Positions 44,190 through 55,295 of a stretch of DNA of 64,000 nt are shown here, piece by piece (positions within the stretch are counted from its first letter, which is position 1; each line of letters starts with the position of its first letter). The position numbers and the translations under genes were made by a program. The stretch lies in contig OY986435.1 of assembly GCA_963920525.1 (NCBI GenBank), forward strand, positions 172,647,827 to 172,711,826, given 5' to 3'. The notes under the pieces are model-generated. The model was given only the letters and a program-made list of their open reading frames with translations. It was not told the DNA's origin and searched no databases. The DNA comes from Dichetophora obliterata (taxonomy: Eukaryota > Arthropoda > Insecta > Diptera > Sciomyzidae).

Positions 44190-44789
44190 ATAAGGCCTTA
44201 TTTCATTTTAGGTTGGGGCTTTATTTCGTCAAATTGGGGCTTTATTTCGTAGGGTGTTATTTCATAATGAAATAAAGCCCCATATTTGGGGCCTTATTTC
44301 GTTTTTGTTTTGGGGCTTTATTTCCTGGGGCCTTATTATAAAATGTATGATTTTAATGCATTTTATTTGATTTTTCATTTAATGAAGGAAAAACAGAAAA
44401 CATAGTTTTATTACGATTTGATGAATTTTTACAGTTTTTTAAAAATAATTTTTTTTACATTAAAATCTAATTCTTTTTTTTTCAAGTGCAACGGTATCGT
44501 TACGGAAAGTTCTACAAATATAGCGCTATACAAATAGCACTATTTGCAAGGAGAATGAAGCGCTCTTTACGTGCATGCAGGTAATGCGCCTTGAAATTTT
44601 TTGCTGGGATTTTATTACTGATTTAAAAATAAGCTTGTGGAATAGTTTTATTTTATATTTTAATTGATTTTGTTGAATTGGTATAAGAATAAGTTCTCGT
44701 TTTGAGATAGTAAAGGTTTAAGTTCCAACATATGATCAGTTTCTGGAAAAATTGTTTTACAGGGTGCTTAATTTTCAAGCGTGACTACA

Positions 44790-45835
44790 CGGCAGAGCTG
44801 TAAAAGAATGCAATCATTTGTGATTTGAAATCATGTTATTTATATTCAAAATGAGTGCAATAATTTTTTCAAATCTTTGATGAGAAATTACTGACTGCAT
44901 TCACGTGATTTCATTAATTAATTTATATCATTGAAAACATTAATTTTAATGCCAATATTATGATGTGTTAATTAGTGTGTGTTTTGATCAGTGTGTTTTA
45001 ATCAGTGTGAATTACGATATTTGCGAGTACAATACGAGAAAGATATTTTTTATTAAATAGTGTGTTTGAATAAATGCTTCAATCCAGTTTTGGTGGCGGG
45101 TCTTTGTGTCCATGTTTTTGGGTAACATATCATATTACAAAAATAATACTTTATTCTGTAAAATACTTGGCATATTTTACCAAATAATTGTGTTAAAGCT
45201 GTTATAATTTTTCTATTTAAAATTACTTGTAATATCGACATATGCGTTTTTTGTTTTTCATTTTAATATACAAGCTCTTAAAAGGTTAAGAATTTTGTAC
45301 ACCATTTATGAATTCCACTCAAATAGGTTGCTTTGACAATAACGAATAATTTTTTTTTAGCCAATAGATTTGTCCGGCTCACTATTTTCCTGAGACAAAA
45401 ATGTAGTCGTTGTGGCAGACAGGTTCAACTGCGCTTCGTTCAGTTCCTAATCAGACTTGTTGAGGCTTAGTAGTTGAAAATATAATAAAATAAATTTTAT
45501 TGGTCCTTCAGTATTCATTATACAAAGATAAAATATATGATAAAATATCAGTTATATTACGAATAGAACGAATATATAAATTTGGATTTTGCCACTTCTA
45601 AAAAGATAGTTCAAATAAAATAAAAAAAAAACACAAACAATTAATTAAATAAATGAATGCAATCACGTACATGTAGTCAATAATTTCCAATCAATTATTT
45701 AAAAAAGTCATTGCATTCATTTTTTCAAATCATTGAATGTGATTTAAAATCTTAAATCACAATCAATGGTTTGGAAAAATGAATGCAATCACTTTTTCAA
45801 ATCATGTAGAGTAGTAGTGTTGGCGTAATTATTAT
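44790..45835. mobile_element. Long-TIR element with AATGCAATCA repeats
   Basis: The left arm (44790-44940) and the right arm (45650-45835, inverted) share GAATGCAATCA, TGTGATTTGAAATCA-like and TGACTGCATTCACGTGAT-like blocks over about 150 bp. The body has no coding signal. Target duplication was not found. The long, internally repetitive TIR resembles a foldback or MULE-type element. Confidence 0.6.
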
Positions 45836-46419
45836 TACTAGTATCGCCTGTGGTCGAAAATCGACCAACTGTCTGTAAGGCAGTAAGCAAAAATTAATAC
45901 TAACCTAGCGTATGTTAAGGCACTGTGGCGTAGATTTCAAATATACATTAAAGATGAATGGATTAGACGACAATAAGAACTGCCTTGCAAAAATCTTTGA
46001 CGTAAGATACAAAGGACTTAATCAAAAAATATAGCTTTTAGTAATTTTAAGATTGTTTTATTAATTGCAAATCCCTGTGAAGTATTTTGTAAAAAGTTAT
46101 GATGCAATTTGTATTTGCATTTATTCATAAGATATTAGTACAAATAAGAACTAAGTTCTTTTACAGTACAACAAGTACAAATATCTATAAATATTTTTAT
46201 ATAAATAAGGATGAATAGATTTATAAAAATTAGTTACTATTTACCAAATTTCTGAGGGTTAAAGTCCATTTGAATTACACATTTTTTAAAATTTTTATAT
46301 GCAAAAGGTCTTAAGTCAAAAAATTAAACAAATTGCACGTAAAAAGACATTAAAAATTAGTTTTTTTTATTGCATGTAACAACTTTGAACAATGTAACAT
46401 TAAAAATACAAATTAATAT
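45836..46419. other. AT-rich DNA, no feature recognised
   Basis: Contains a moderately less AT-rich part at 45840-45960 with no domain. Nothing else is supported. Confidence 0.4.
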
Positions 46420-48348
46420 TTTAATTTCTTCCTCATCATCATCATCCATTTCTTCAATCTGTAAATCTGGATCTATATCTTCTTTGTTGCCAGTAATCAA
46501 ATTACGATAAAAATCATGGAGTATGGGTGGTATCAAACTTAAAATTGAGCACAAGTCCTTTTTTTCTACGCAGATATATAGTATTTTTTTAGTTCAATAT
46601 TTTTTAAGTTAAAATTTTTACCTTTTCTCAAAAAACTTTGAATTTTTAACTCCTCGCATTGATTCAATGAATTTTTATTCCTAACTAAGCCTTTTTCTTT
46701 ATATTGCAACCACTGTACAGAATGCCAAGATAACTTCTTGTTGCCTTAGGGAATTTTTTTTGAGTTAATAAAAATATTGCCTCAACATGGCTATATATGT
46801 TTTGCCCTCCACATGTAACCGAATAAAATGTCACATCAGACACGTCTTCCGCTAGCTTTTGTAAATTTGCGTAGAGGCAAGAAGCTATTTCATTCCCACG
46901 TCATGCAGCTATATGCTTGGTTTTCACTATGTCATTTTTATGACGACACAAATGTTTATCACGGGAAATATCACCTTAATAAAACTCTTGAACATTTTCT
47001 GCATAGTTCCATTTAATAATTTATTTGCTTTTAATTTTCCAAGATTGCCAGTTAGATCAAATGTCAACATGTTGTTATTTTCAATTTGATTGAAAACAAC
47101 TGACCACTGAAAATGACATAGTGAAAACCAAACATTAGCCTCATGCCACATGTAATGAGTTGCTTCTCCTGTTGCATTATCGTGTATAGTCCAAGTTGAA
47201 TGTCCAAAGTTGCCGCTTGTAGAGAACTCAACTGACGATTGAATAAAAGGTGCTGGCAGACATTGTTGCAAGTCAAAGCTGAAGTACTTCTATTGGGAGC
47301 TAGCTTGCCTGATTTTTTGGTTCTTATGTTGCATCAGCCTGTTCCTGGTGTATTTGGAGATCGGTTTCTGCCTCTTGTTGTTTATCCTAATCATCAGCAA
47401 CCTGAATGCGCATATGATGAGTATCACACTTAAAACATGTATCAACTTTTTGTTTCTTGAAGGCGAGACCTAAATTTAGATCCTTGCTCATATCGTTCAT
47501 TATATGAGCTCGTTCGCTTTTTTTTTGTACAATTCGTACATCGTACACAAGTTCAAATAGGAAGTTAAATATTTCTTGTCATTTGAGCGTCTGGTGTAGT
47601 GACTTTTGTTACTTGGAAACGATGACATGTGAGCTCGGATTTTATTGCGTACCTCTTTGGACTTTTTGTTCGCGGGTGTTTTCTTACCTCTTATATTATC
47701 CGTCGTAATACCTGAGGTGTGGATCATTTTATTTTTTATAACGTTTGATATGAATTTTTTATTTCCATCAAAGGTACTACAAAAGCACCCTTACAAACAA
47801 CAATTATTTTCCCATTTATTTCTAAGGAGTACTCGTATGAAAATACTCTATTTTTAAGACTGTCAACTTTTCTTTTGCGTACAACTTGTTTATCCAAGGA
47901 TTAAACGTGACTTGCAATGAAAGAAACTCTTTTAGCATGTGTGCCAAACTCATAAAATATTTGTTTCCGAATCTCGTCCTTAAGAAACAACCTGCATTTC
48001 TTCCTACACTCTTTCAAAACTTGCGTCTTAATTGCTCTTAGCATCTTACCGCTCGCGTTGATGTAGCTTTGTCCTCTACGCATTTTCAGTGTTCTTTTTT
48101 TTATAGTGAGACGACACCACTTTTTTTGGACATTCGGCTATTTCAAATGATGAAAATGACTCTTTACTCCTTTCGCTTACGCTTTTACTATGGCTGTTGC
48201 TGCCTTCAGGAATAAAATCCATATCCTTCATGCTATCATCGGAGTCAAAATCAAAATTTTGGAAAAAGCAGTTACCTGGAAAAGCGTTGCCTGTAGCAGA
48301 CTGAGTATTTGCTGAAAAATTGAGTTGAACTCTTTTGTATCTTCCCAT
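46420..48348 (-). pseudogene. Decayed member of a multi-copy insect gene family, unclassified
   Basis: Read downward. 48348: MGRYKRVQLNFSANTQ and an acidic FDFDSDDSMKDMDF stretch. After a shift in an A run near 48095: RGQSYINASGKMLRAIKTQ and CRKKCRLFLKDEIRKQIF. 47700: NIRGKKTPANKKSKEVRNKI and SHYTRRSNDKKYLTSYLNL. 47490-47400: DLNLGLAFKKQKVDTCFKCD. 47180: ATHYMWHEA. 46900-46800: RGNEIASCLYANLQKL, VTFYSVTCGGQN. 46550: LCSILSLIPPILHDFYRNLI with an acidic tail. Similar proteins recur in insect genomes from memory, with Y-x-DTC-GQN in place of YSVTCGGQN, so an acidic residue is lost here. A DDE-like transposase or domesticated family is possible, but I do not know its name. Many stops and shifts make it non-functional. 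Confidence 0.6.
46919..47129. mobile_element. 211-bp MITE inside the decayed gene family member
   Basis: GGTTTTCACTATGTCATTTT at the left and AAAATGACATAGTGAAAACC at the right are exact inverses over 20 bp. It interrupts the reading between MWHEA and RGNEIASC, so it is younger than the host copy. Target duplication is not resolved. Confidence 0.85.
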
Positions 48349-48759
48349 TGAAAATATGAAACAATTATCAAGGTGTTCATATTCTGTTGAGTAAGCAAAC
48401 GATGATGGTGATGAGTTCGGGTAAGATATTTTCTTTATCGCGCTTGTGCTTTTGACAAAAAAATTATTAAATTTTTATTTCGCCACAAATATTTAGCCAA
48501 CATTTAGCCGACATACCTTTTTTGACACTGGATACAAAATCTATTTTGAAATCCTCTTTTACGCAGTTGTAATGTAAAAACTTAATTGCATGCACACAAA
48601 AATTGTATTAAAAAGCGTTGGGCAAAAAGACTTTAGTTGACTAACGAAGTTGTTTCAAAATGCGTTAAGAAAAAGACTTAAGTCAACTTATACTCAAGTC
48701 TTTTGTACCAAACACAAAATGATTTTTTTACTTAATGCCTTCGGACCAACCAATTAAAA
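48349..48759. other. AT-rich DNA, no feature recognised
   Basis: Upstream flank of the decayed gene family member on the minus strand. GACTTAAGTC-like palindromes occur near 48675-48705. Confidence 0.35.
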
Positions 48760-50250
48760 TGGGATGCAGTTGTACTACACCAAAGTTGTTGACAGAAATC
48801 CTCTATGTGTTTTACGTAGAACCCTGCTGTGAAGGCTTAATTCTACGGTGCTCCATAGTTTGGAACCAATAATTAACGTCGGCCAATGCTCCTTCGGAAT
48901 TCAAAAGATCTACTAGAAAGGATACCTTAATTTCAAAGCACAAACCAACATTTCCTTCAATTTGATTATATACATGACCGTGACACCTTCAGCCACTAAA
49001 ATTGAACATGACTAGGTTATAAATAACCATGGGTTATATCGGTATAAATACCACTAATATAACCCATTTTTGGCACGCAACTTCGCCCTCACGATTAAAG
49101 AAGGTCATCTTTGTCATGAAAACTAGGAAGCGATACCTACATCAAAATTATGGTACTGTTGCGTATGTTATCAGGTTCCCCTATCATATATGAACACAAC
49201 TCAGATTGTTCAGACTTTACCGTCACCTGTTCTTAAATTCCAAAGGTAACAGTAAATTGATCCGGTAGTTGCTTACCTTCCTAACATTTACTGTTTGAAA
49301 TTATCGAGAATTTATCTACCATCATTCTCTTAGTAGTTTAAGGGAATTACCAACCCGAGTTCAACTCTGTGTAACTCACACAGACCTTCCTGGTCTAACC
49401 ACAACCCGAGCGTATGAACCCTGATGGACCAGCCCACGACAGTAAATACCCCGGGCTCAATACCCCGGGCTTCAACATCCAGTCTACAGATTAAAAGTTC
49501 TTAGAACAATTATATTTGACTGTGACACATTCAGTCACTAGAATTGTACATGACTAGGTCAATATAACTATTGGTTTCCCGGTACATTAATACCGAGAGA
49601 ACCATAATCCTAATTACGCAACTTCGTAAGCTTAATTATAGCTTATTAGAAGCCTCTTTCAGAAAACTAGCAAGCGTGTGCCGTAGTATACCAATTAGCC
49701 TATACTAGGGTCAAGGATTTTATGCCTCTTACATAGAACCCTAATTCTAAAACAAAGGTCTGCAGACAAACGATAGATTAGGTCTCCTCGTCTAGACGGA
49801 TGACTGCCACCGCTATTCAAGTTATATTGGATTGATCGTCCATCGAAAGCATTTTACAATAAACTACGTTATGATAACTTAATACCAAAACCATGCCTTC
49901 ACCAAGATTTGGCACCAACAACCAAAGTTCAAGGTAAACCTTTTGTTTTACAGAATTCATATGAATATTGAAGAGCCGTGCCTCAAGAATGAACAAATTT
50001 TGAAATCAATTCATGGGCCGTGCCCCATAAATTGTCTACCCAATATCCAACCCTCACCCCTTTTCCTGGCTTTGGACAGACAGACTCTCCGAAGGTCCTC
50101 TGGCGGGCTTACTAAATTTTTTGACAGCAATCGAAAAAGGAAAATTAACTGGTAAGAACCCAATCAAAAGCCCGAATTTCCATTTTATGACTTAAGTCCT
50201 TTGTACCTTACGCCAAAGAAATTTGTCCAACAGAGTTTACATCCCTACCG
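48760..50250. repeat. Less AT-rich island with a direct repeat pair
   Basis: This stretch is clearly less AT-rich than its surroundings. About 60-100 bases are shared between 48980-49060 and 49520-49620: GTGACAC-TTCAG-CACTA, then TTGAACATGACTAGGT-like, and a later ACGCAACTTCG. AATACCCCGGGCT occurs twice in tandem at 49447-49472. No open frame of more than 70 residues has a known domain. It could be part of a retroelement or of decayed satellite DNA; I cannot name it. Confidence 0.45.
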
Positions 50251-50256
50251 AATTAA

Positions 50257-51198
50257 CCCGTCGATTCCCATGCTTCTGTCTGATGGCAGAATATTATTTT
50301 TTTGTGTTAATTGACGTGTTTAGATATTTAAAACATGAAAAATAAGAAAAACAATTTACATCCCTTATTTTTTTTTTGTAAGGGGGGTGTCACCTACAGG
50401 TGACACTGGGCGTAATTTATACTTTTAACTCAATATGGTAATAAGATGAATACGACTTATTTCTATTACAAGTTACATTCAATAACAACAATTTGCAAAA
50501 ACAAGTATTACAGTACTTACCCTTTTCGCATTTTTATAACAATAAAAAGTTTCAAAACCACTTCGACGCAACAAAATTTCAAAACTGTTTGAGACAAATG
50601 AATAATTTGACAGATGATGTATGTATCAGGGTTGCAAAAAAAAATATAAATACTACCGTGTGTTTACTTTATAGAAGTAGTAAATTTTTTTCTCATTTTT
50701 TTTGTTTTATAGAGGCTGTTCAGACTTGGCTCAAATGAGGCGACTCACTTGCCTCATTTTGACGTGTACAGGCAAAGGGAAAAGCGGGAAGGTGACATGT
50801 TACGTGAGGCAAGAATTTTAAAAATTTTAAAAATTTTGCGACTCATATTGACGTACGTAAGAATGAAGCTTGTTATGTTGAAATTTTTGCTCTTATTAGC
50901 TGGTTCTGGCGCGAATTAATTTTGTTTATGCATTGTTGTCCGCAAATTAATATTCTTTAAATAGTGAAAACTTGAGCATTTTATAATTCAAAAGAAAACA
51001 AACGAAAAAAAAAACAATAAACGCCAAAATGATGCAGCCTCAAAGTCAGGCAATAGTTTGTGTGTGAACACCCAATAGCTAACTTATGTCAAAATGAGGT
51101 AAGTAAGTCGCCTCATTTGAGGCAAGTCTGAACAGCCTCATAGGATAAATAAATTCTTCAATTTCTGTCACCTACAGGTGACACTGGGAATTGACGAG
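50257..51198. mobile_element. piggyBac-like (TTAA) MITE with nested MITE
   Basis: TTAA flanks (50253-50256 and 51199-51202) surround ends CCCGTCGATTCCCATG and, inverted, CTCGTCAATTCCCAGTG. The palindrome TGTCACCTACAGGTGACA followed by CTGGG occurs at 50388-50409 and again at 51166-51187. The exact TTAA target and a C-rich start are piggyBac-type traits. Without the nested element it is 511 bp. Confidence 0.65.
50712..51139. mobile_element. 428-bp MITE with 50-bp TIRs, 3-bp duplication
   Basis: GAGGCTGTTCAGACTTG-CTC starts an inverted repeat of about 50 bp that continues through AAATGAGGCGACT and CCTCATTTTGAC. ATA stands on both flanks (50709-50711, 51140-51142). A 3-bp duplication suggests the PIF/Harbinger type. 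It lies within the TTAA MITE and is younger. Confidence 0.85.
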
Positions 51199-51202
51199 TT
51201 AA

Positions 51203-52204
51203 CATCGAGAGGAGTAAAATGTATGAGCTGGCTCTATTATTAATCCTTCCAACAATAATTCTTCCAAGCATATCCACCCTTTTCAGTCAGCCTTTTGGGA
51301 CCACCACAAAAAACTCAATAAATGAAGAAAATTGCCGGGAAAACAGCTATACAGTTCATAGCTGTTATTACCCTTGTAGAAATTTTTCGAGAAGTCTTAT
51401 TTATAATATGGTCCTATTATGTTTTCATCTTTAACATTTCTTTAATACAACTCATGGTTCCTCTCATGGTTTAGCAATTTTCGGACAGCAAAAGTAATTT
51501 TTTTTTAACGCTCATATTTTGGATCATAGGTCACAAGTCCAAATTTGTTTCTTCTCATTTGTGCTACAGCACCTTTTAAATGCTAAATGACTTGTTCCCC
51601 TCCCTTAATAATAATCACTAAAAAAATGTATGACAGCTATTGTTCTTAATGTATGGAAAGATATATTTATTTATAGCTTTTGGTTGGTAAGAGATATTTG
51701 GGACATTTTTTACCAAAATTATTTTGAGGATGCATTACTTTACAAAATATATAAAAAAAAATATTTTGGAAAAATTAGTTTCCGACAAACAAATCCATGC
51801 CCAATGTCCATGATTTTTAATGATAGAGACTGATTATTGCATTTCGTGTCAATAAAATATTAGATTACAATTTAAAACAAAAAAATTTAAATAGTTTTAT
51901 TTTTCTAATTCTGAGGACTTGCCTTAAGAAAATGAGTTGTACTAAGAAAATCTTATCTTTTAAAGTTATCGCTGTAGTTTTGATACAAAAATAACAGACA
52001 ATTTTACTATCTATAAAAAATATCACCCAAAAAGCTTCCGTATACAGTTATTTTTCGTATTCCAAGACTTTTAATACAAAGATACGTTGTACATACTGAG
52101 AATATCTTTAGTTTTCAAGATGTCGCAATAGTTTTTATGTAAAAAAACGGTAATTTTTCAAAATTTACTATTTGTAAGAAATTCCACCATAAAAAAAAAT
52201 AAAT
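51203..52204. other. AT-rich DNA, no feature recognised
   Basis: Short open frames at 51219-51434 and 51630-51833 have no domain or codon support. Confidence 0.4.
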
Positions 52205-52375
52205 AAATAAACTGGCCATTTCAGCCCTTGAAAGGACTTTGACCTAGCTTCTTATTGATCAATTGTGTTGTACGAGTTATTAAATGTTTGACCACAAATG
52301 ACTGAGAACTGGACCTACCTGTTTTATGCCGACTCCGAACGGCTTATGTTCTTAAGAAGCTACGGTCGCCACTCA
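52205..52375. repeat. SINE-like dispersed repeat, copy 2
   Basis: Direct counterpart of 27935-28090, with CGACTCCGAACGGCTTATG and a right end AAGCTACGGTCGCC that is the complement of a tRNA-type GGCGACCGTAGC start. The latter supports a tRNA-derived SINE read on the minus strand. No target duplication was resolved. Confidence 0.55.
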
Positions 52376-53274
52376 AATTCCACCGTAGCAATATATATTC
52401 CCACATGGTATATAAAAAAATGCTTATCGTAGGGTATCCGTAAGAGAATTTGAAAAATGTCTAGAATATTTTGTGCACATCTCATCAATGCCTAAATTTT
52501 CCTCTTACATCATGTTCTTGCAACTCTTATAGTTTCGATTTAATCATGGAAATGCTCTTTTTACGTTCATATTTCAGGTCAAAGATCATCAATCTAAAAT
52601 CCAATCATATTGTGTAAGACTCTTCATCTAGACCTTTCGTCCGATACCTCATATCCGATATCATACTATCCCTTCCTAGCTCTGAGACCCCTTACTAAAA
52701 TTAATATAAACTTACAACGTCCATATTTCGGGTCGTAGGTCATCAATTTAAAATCTAATATAATTCGACACATCTATGGTGATGGGCGTCCACAGGGGGG
52801 CGCTTGCCCCCCCCCCCTAGTCAGTGACATTTTTTTAAATATCTTCATATTAAATCAAAAAGCCGTAAGCTACAACTAAAAAATTTTACGGGAGAGTCAA
52901 AAAACTTTCTAAATTTTAAATGTAAGTTGCGCTCAAACTTAGATATTTTAGAACTTTTTTAATAAAAAGGTCGTTTTCAGTTGCAGGAGTGTAAAATTTA
53001 GCAGGAACATGTATTTTGATAAGGTGCATCAATAATTAATAAAAAAATGGACTTTGAGTTTATTGTAACTTACGGCTTTTTTGATTTTATATGACGATAT
53101 TATGTTAATATATTTTGAAGAGAACTCAAAAATACTTTTTTTAAGGTATATTTATAAATAAAGCTGAGGTAAACCATTTTAAATAACATGTTGTACCCGT
53201 CGCAGTGATTAGTTACGATACCATTTCATTTCCCCTTGTTTCACAGGTACTTTTCAATGCGTATTCTTACACTC

Positions 53275-53710
53275 AAAAAATTTTGTGTGCACATATTACT
53301 AATAATTTCGCCCATTCTACGAATTTTATTCGTAGTTTTCAGTCACGAATAGGATTTGTAGATTGGACTTAGTTTGGTACATATTACAAATATTTTATTC
53401 GTTTTCGTACAAAAACAAATGTATATTGTACGAATGCATTTGTTACTAATTTACCAAAAACGTAAAATAACGAAAAACAACACATTCTATCTGAGCTGGG
53501 GTTTGAATTACGGGTTTTGAGCTTACGGGCCACGTACTCTTTTAGTAGACTACGGCCACCTTGCAATCATACGTTTCCTTATAATCGGTAATTGTTCAAC
53601 CACCCAGGCTGAAAGATTTCGGTTGTAAGTTTTTTAAACTCAACTAATACGAAATAGTACGAATGTGATGAAAGAAAGCACGAAGTTATTCGTACGAGAA
53701 ATGGTAAGAG
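53275..53710. repeat. ACGAAT / tRNA-like module in hAT copy B
   Basis: CCATTCTACGAATTTTATTC at 53310 starts the ACGAAT part, and GAGCTGGGGTTTGAATTACGG to GACTACGGCCACCTTGC at 53490-53563 is the tRNA-like part. It ends with ACGAAT words near 53660-53690. The flanking hAT sequence is the same as in copy A. Confidence 0.65.
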
Positions 53711-54602
53711 GCATTTAAGCCAATATCGCTTATGATATGAACTTGGATGATAGGCAAATTTATGTTTTCAAATAATTAAACACAAGAAGAAAACAAATTA
53801 AAATAAATTTAAAACACTAAAAGTTTTCCCAAAAGTCGGCTTAGAAAAAATCGTTTTTCTGTTATAAAGATGATCCAATTTGGATAATTTTTTAATTTTT
53901 TGTAAACTTAATAAACGTGCTAGCAATCTTGCAGCATTTAAGTTTGAGAAAATTGCAGCGATCTAGGCAAGGGCAAAGCTTCTAATTCAAAAACGAAAAA
54001 AAAAATAGGAAGTTCTGAATTAAGTAGGCTAATTTTAGATCAAACACTAATTTTAAAAAAAAATATAATTTCATTAATTCCTAATTCCACAAATTCCATT
54101 AATTTTTAAAAATTCTTGTTAAGAAAACGCTTTTACATTAGAATATCGTATGGTCAACCATTTTGTTATGAATAAAATTTATGTAGGAAACTCGATTTGA
54201 AACATTTATTTTATACTTCTTCGAATTCACGTGTTTAACAGGCGTCCACCCATTTTGAGAATTTCCTGGATTTTTTCGCGTAACGTGCTTATATTACATC
54301 CAGGATTTAGAATAAAACCTTGCAGGGAGGTTCTGGAATATGTTAAAAATATGAATGGAGACCAAGACCCATCTATACATGTACCTCTTTATATATTTAT
54401 TCATACGTTTTGAAATAAAAAAAAAAAAATATTTCAAATAATTCATACAATAGGTATTTTTTGAAACTCGATTTTAGTGCTTGTGCTGCTAGAACCGATG
54501 CATGTTGAAAAAGGAAATAAGTCAGCTGATGTCCATGCGGGGAACATTTCAAGAATAGAATCAACTCTTATTCTTAATTTTTGCGGATTATATAGATTTT
54601 TA

Positions 54603-54700
54603 ACTCCTAGGTTAGGTTAGGTAAATAGGGTCGTGCACCGTAACCGCGAGGGCCTATAGATCCATTGCAAGTCTCTTTTTATTTGTTGTGGTACCATGAT
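54603..54700 (-). mobile_element. LINE 3' tail fragment in hAT copy B
   Basis: AGGTTAGGTTAGGTAAATAG at 54608 is the inverse of an (AACCT)n LINE tail, as at 9674. GTCGTGCACCGTAACCGCG follows and resembles 5803-5830. It was inserted into the hAT copy after that element landed, since copy A lacks it. Confidence 0.5.
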
Positions 54701-55295
54701 AACCATTATATCCTCAAACCAGCCTGTGCTCTTTTTACCTCCTAAATCCAAATCTGATAAATCTTGCTGGTTTTTTAATTTTTAAAAAAGAAATATTGGC
54801 AAATTTTTGTATTCTTATTTAAAAAGAGGCAAACTTTGGGGCTAAATAGTAATTAATGCAATTATATTTAAGGCTAAAGGAGATATCACATTATTTAATT
54901 TACTAAATTTCTAAGAATATTGGTTAAGAAAAAAATTGTTGATATTATATGAAAAAAAAAAATTGAATTTGAAAATGTTTCGGGCATGATACGAGAATGG
55001 TTTTTAACCCTCTTTGAAATATATATTATTTTCTTATGTGTACAAGCGTGTGTCAACCGGTGTATCATGATAACAAAATTAGTACCAAAAATCTCAGAAA
55101 ATAGAATTATATAGGTTACATTTTCTTTATGTACATTCTAGTCTGCTTTATTTCTTTGCCTCCTCCCCTAGAACAAATCCTGTGGACGCCCTTGTCTATG
55201 GTGCAGTACCTTTATACGCTTCACTTCATATGCGCTTCACTAATCTTATTCTTAAATAAATATTCCATTTTTGCGTATTATTACATAAGATTATA

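Larger units (their letters stand above)
40821..44336. mobile_element. MULE-like element with long repeat-rich TIRs, 3.5 kb
   Basis: Both ends carry arrays of GAAATAAGGCCCCAA units (40830-41030) and their inverse TTGGGGC(C/T)TTATTTC (44190-44336). TATAAAAATG (40811-40820) and TATAAAATG (44337-44345) flank the element as a 9-10 bp duplication with one base of slippage. A FLYWCH zinc-finger relic (41579-41833) is a partner domain of animal MULE transposases. The mariner at 41916-43201 sits inside it. TIR type, duplication length and FLYWCH agree on Mutator-like. Confidence 0.78.
40299..44608. mobile_element. TIR element with AGCGCT arms, host of the MULE nest
   Basis: The left end CCCAGCAGAGAAGCGAGCGC and the right end, inverted, CCCAGCAAAAAATTTCAAGG share CCCAGCA and, further in, AGAGCGCTTCATTCTCCTTG in both arms (40331-40350 and, inverted, 44550-44570). 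The flanks ATTTACAT and ATTTTATT do not give a clear duplication. Removing the MULE at 40821-44336 leaves about 0.8 kb, a normal MITE size. The superfamily is undetermined. Confidence 0.65.
52781..55194. mobile_element. hAT element copy B, 2.4 kb
   Basis: Ends GATGGGCGTCCACAGG and, inverted, CAAGGGCGTCCACAGG. Perfect 8-bp target duplication TCTATGGT (52773-52780, 55195-55202). Just inside the ends are the same G/C-rich blocks as in copy A (14973-17557), in reverse order, so the two copies lie in opposite orientation. It holds the ACGAAT/tRNA-like module at 53275-53710 and a short LINE tail at 54603-54700. Confidence 0.92.

Noticed and set aside
48980..49620. Long terminal repeats of a retrotransposon
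   Set aside because: The shared segment is only about 60-100 bp, lacks TG...CA ends and encloses no gag or pol reading.
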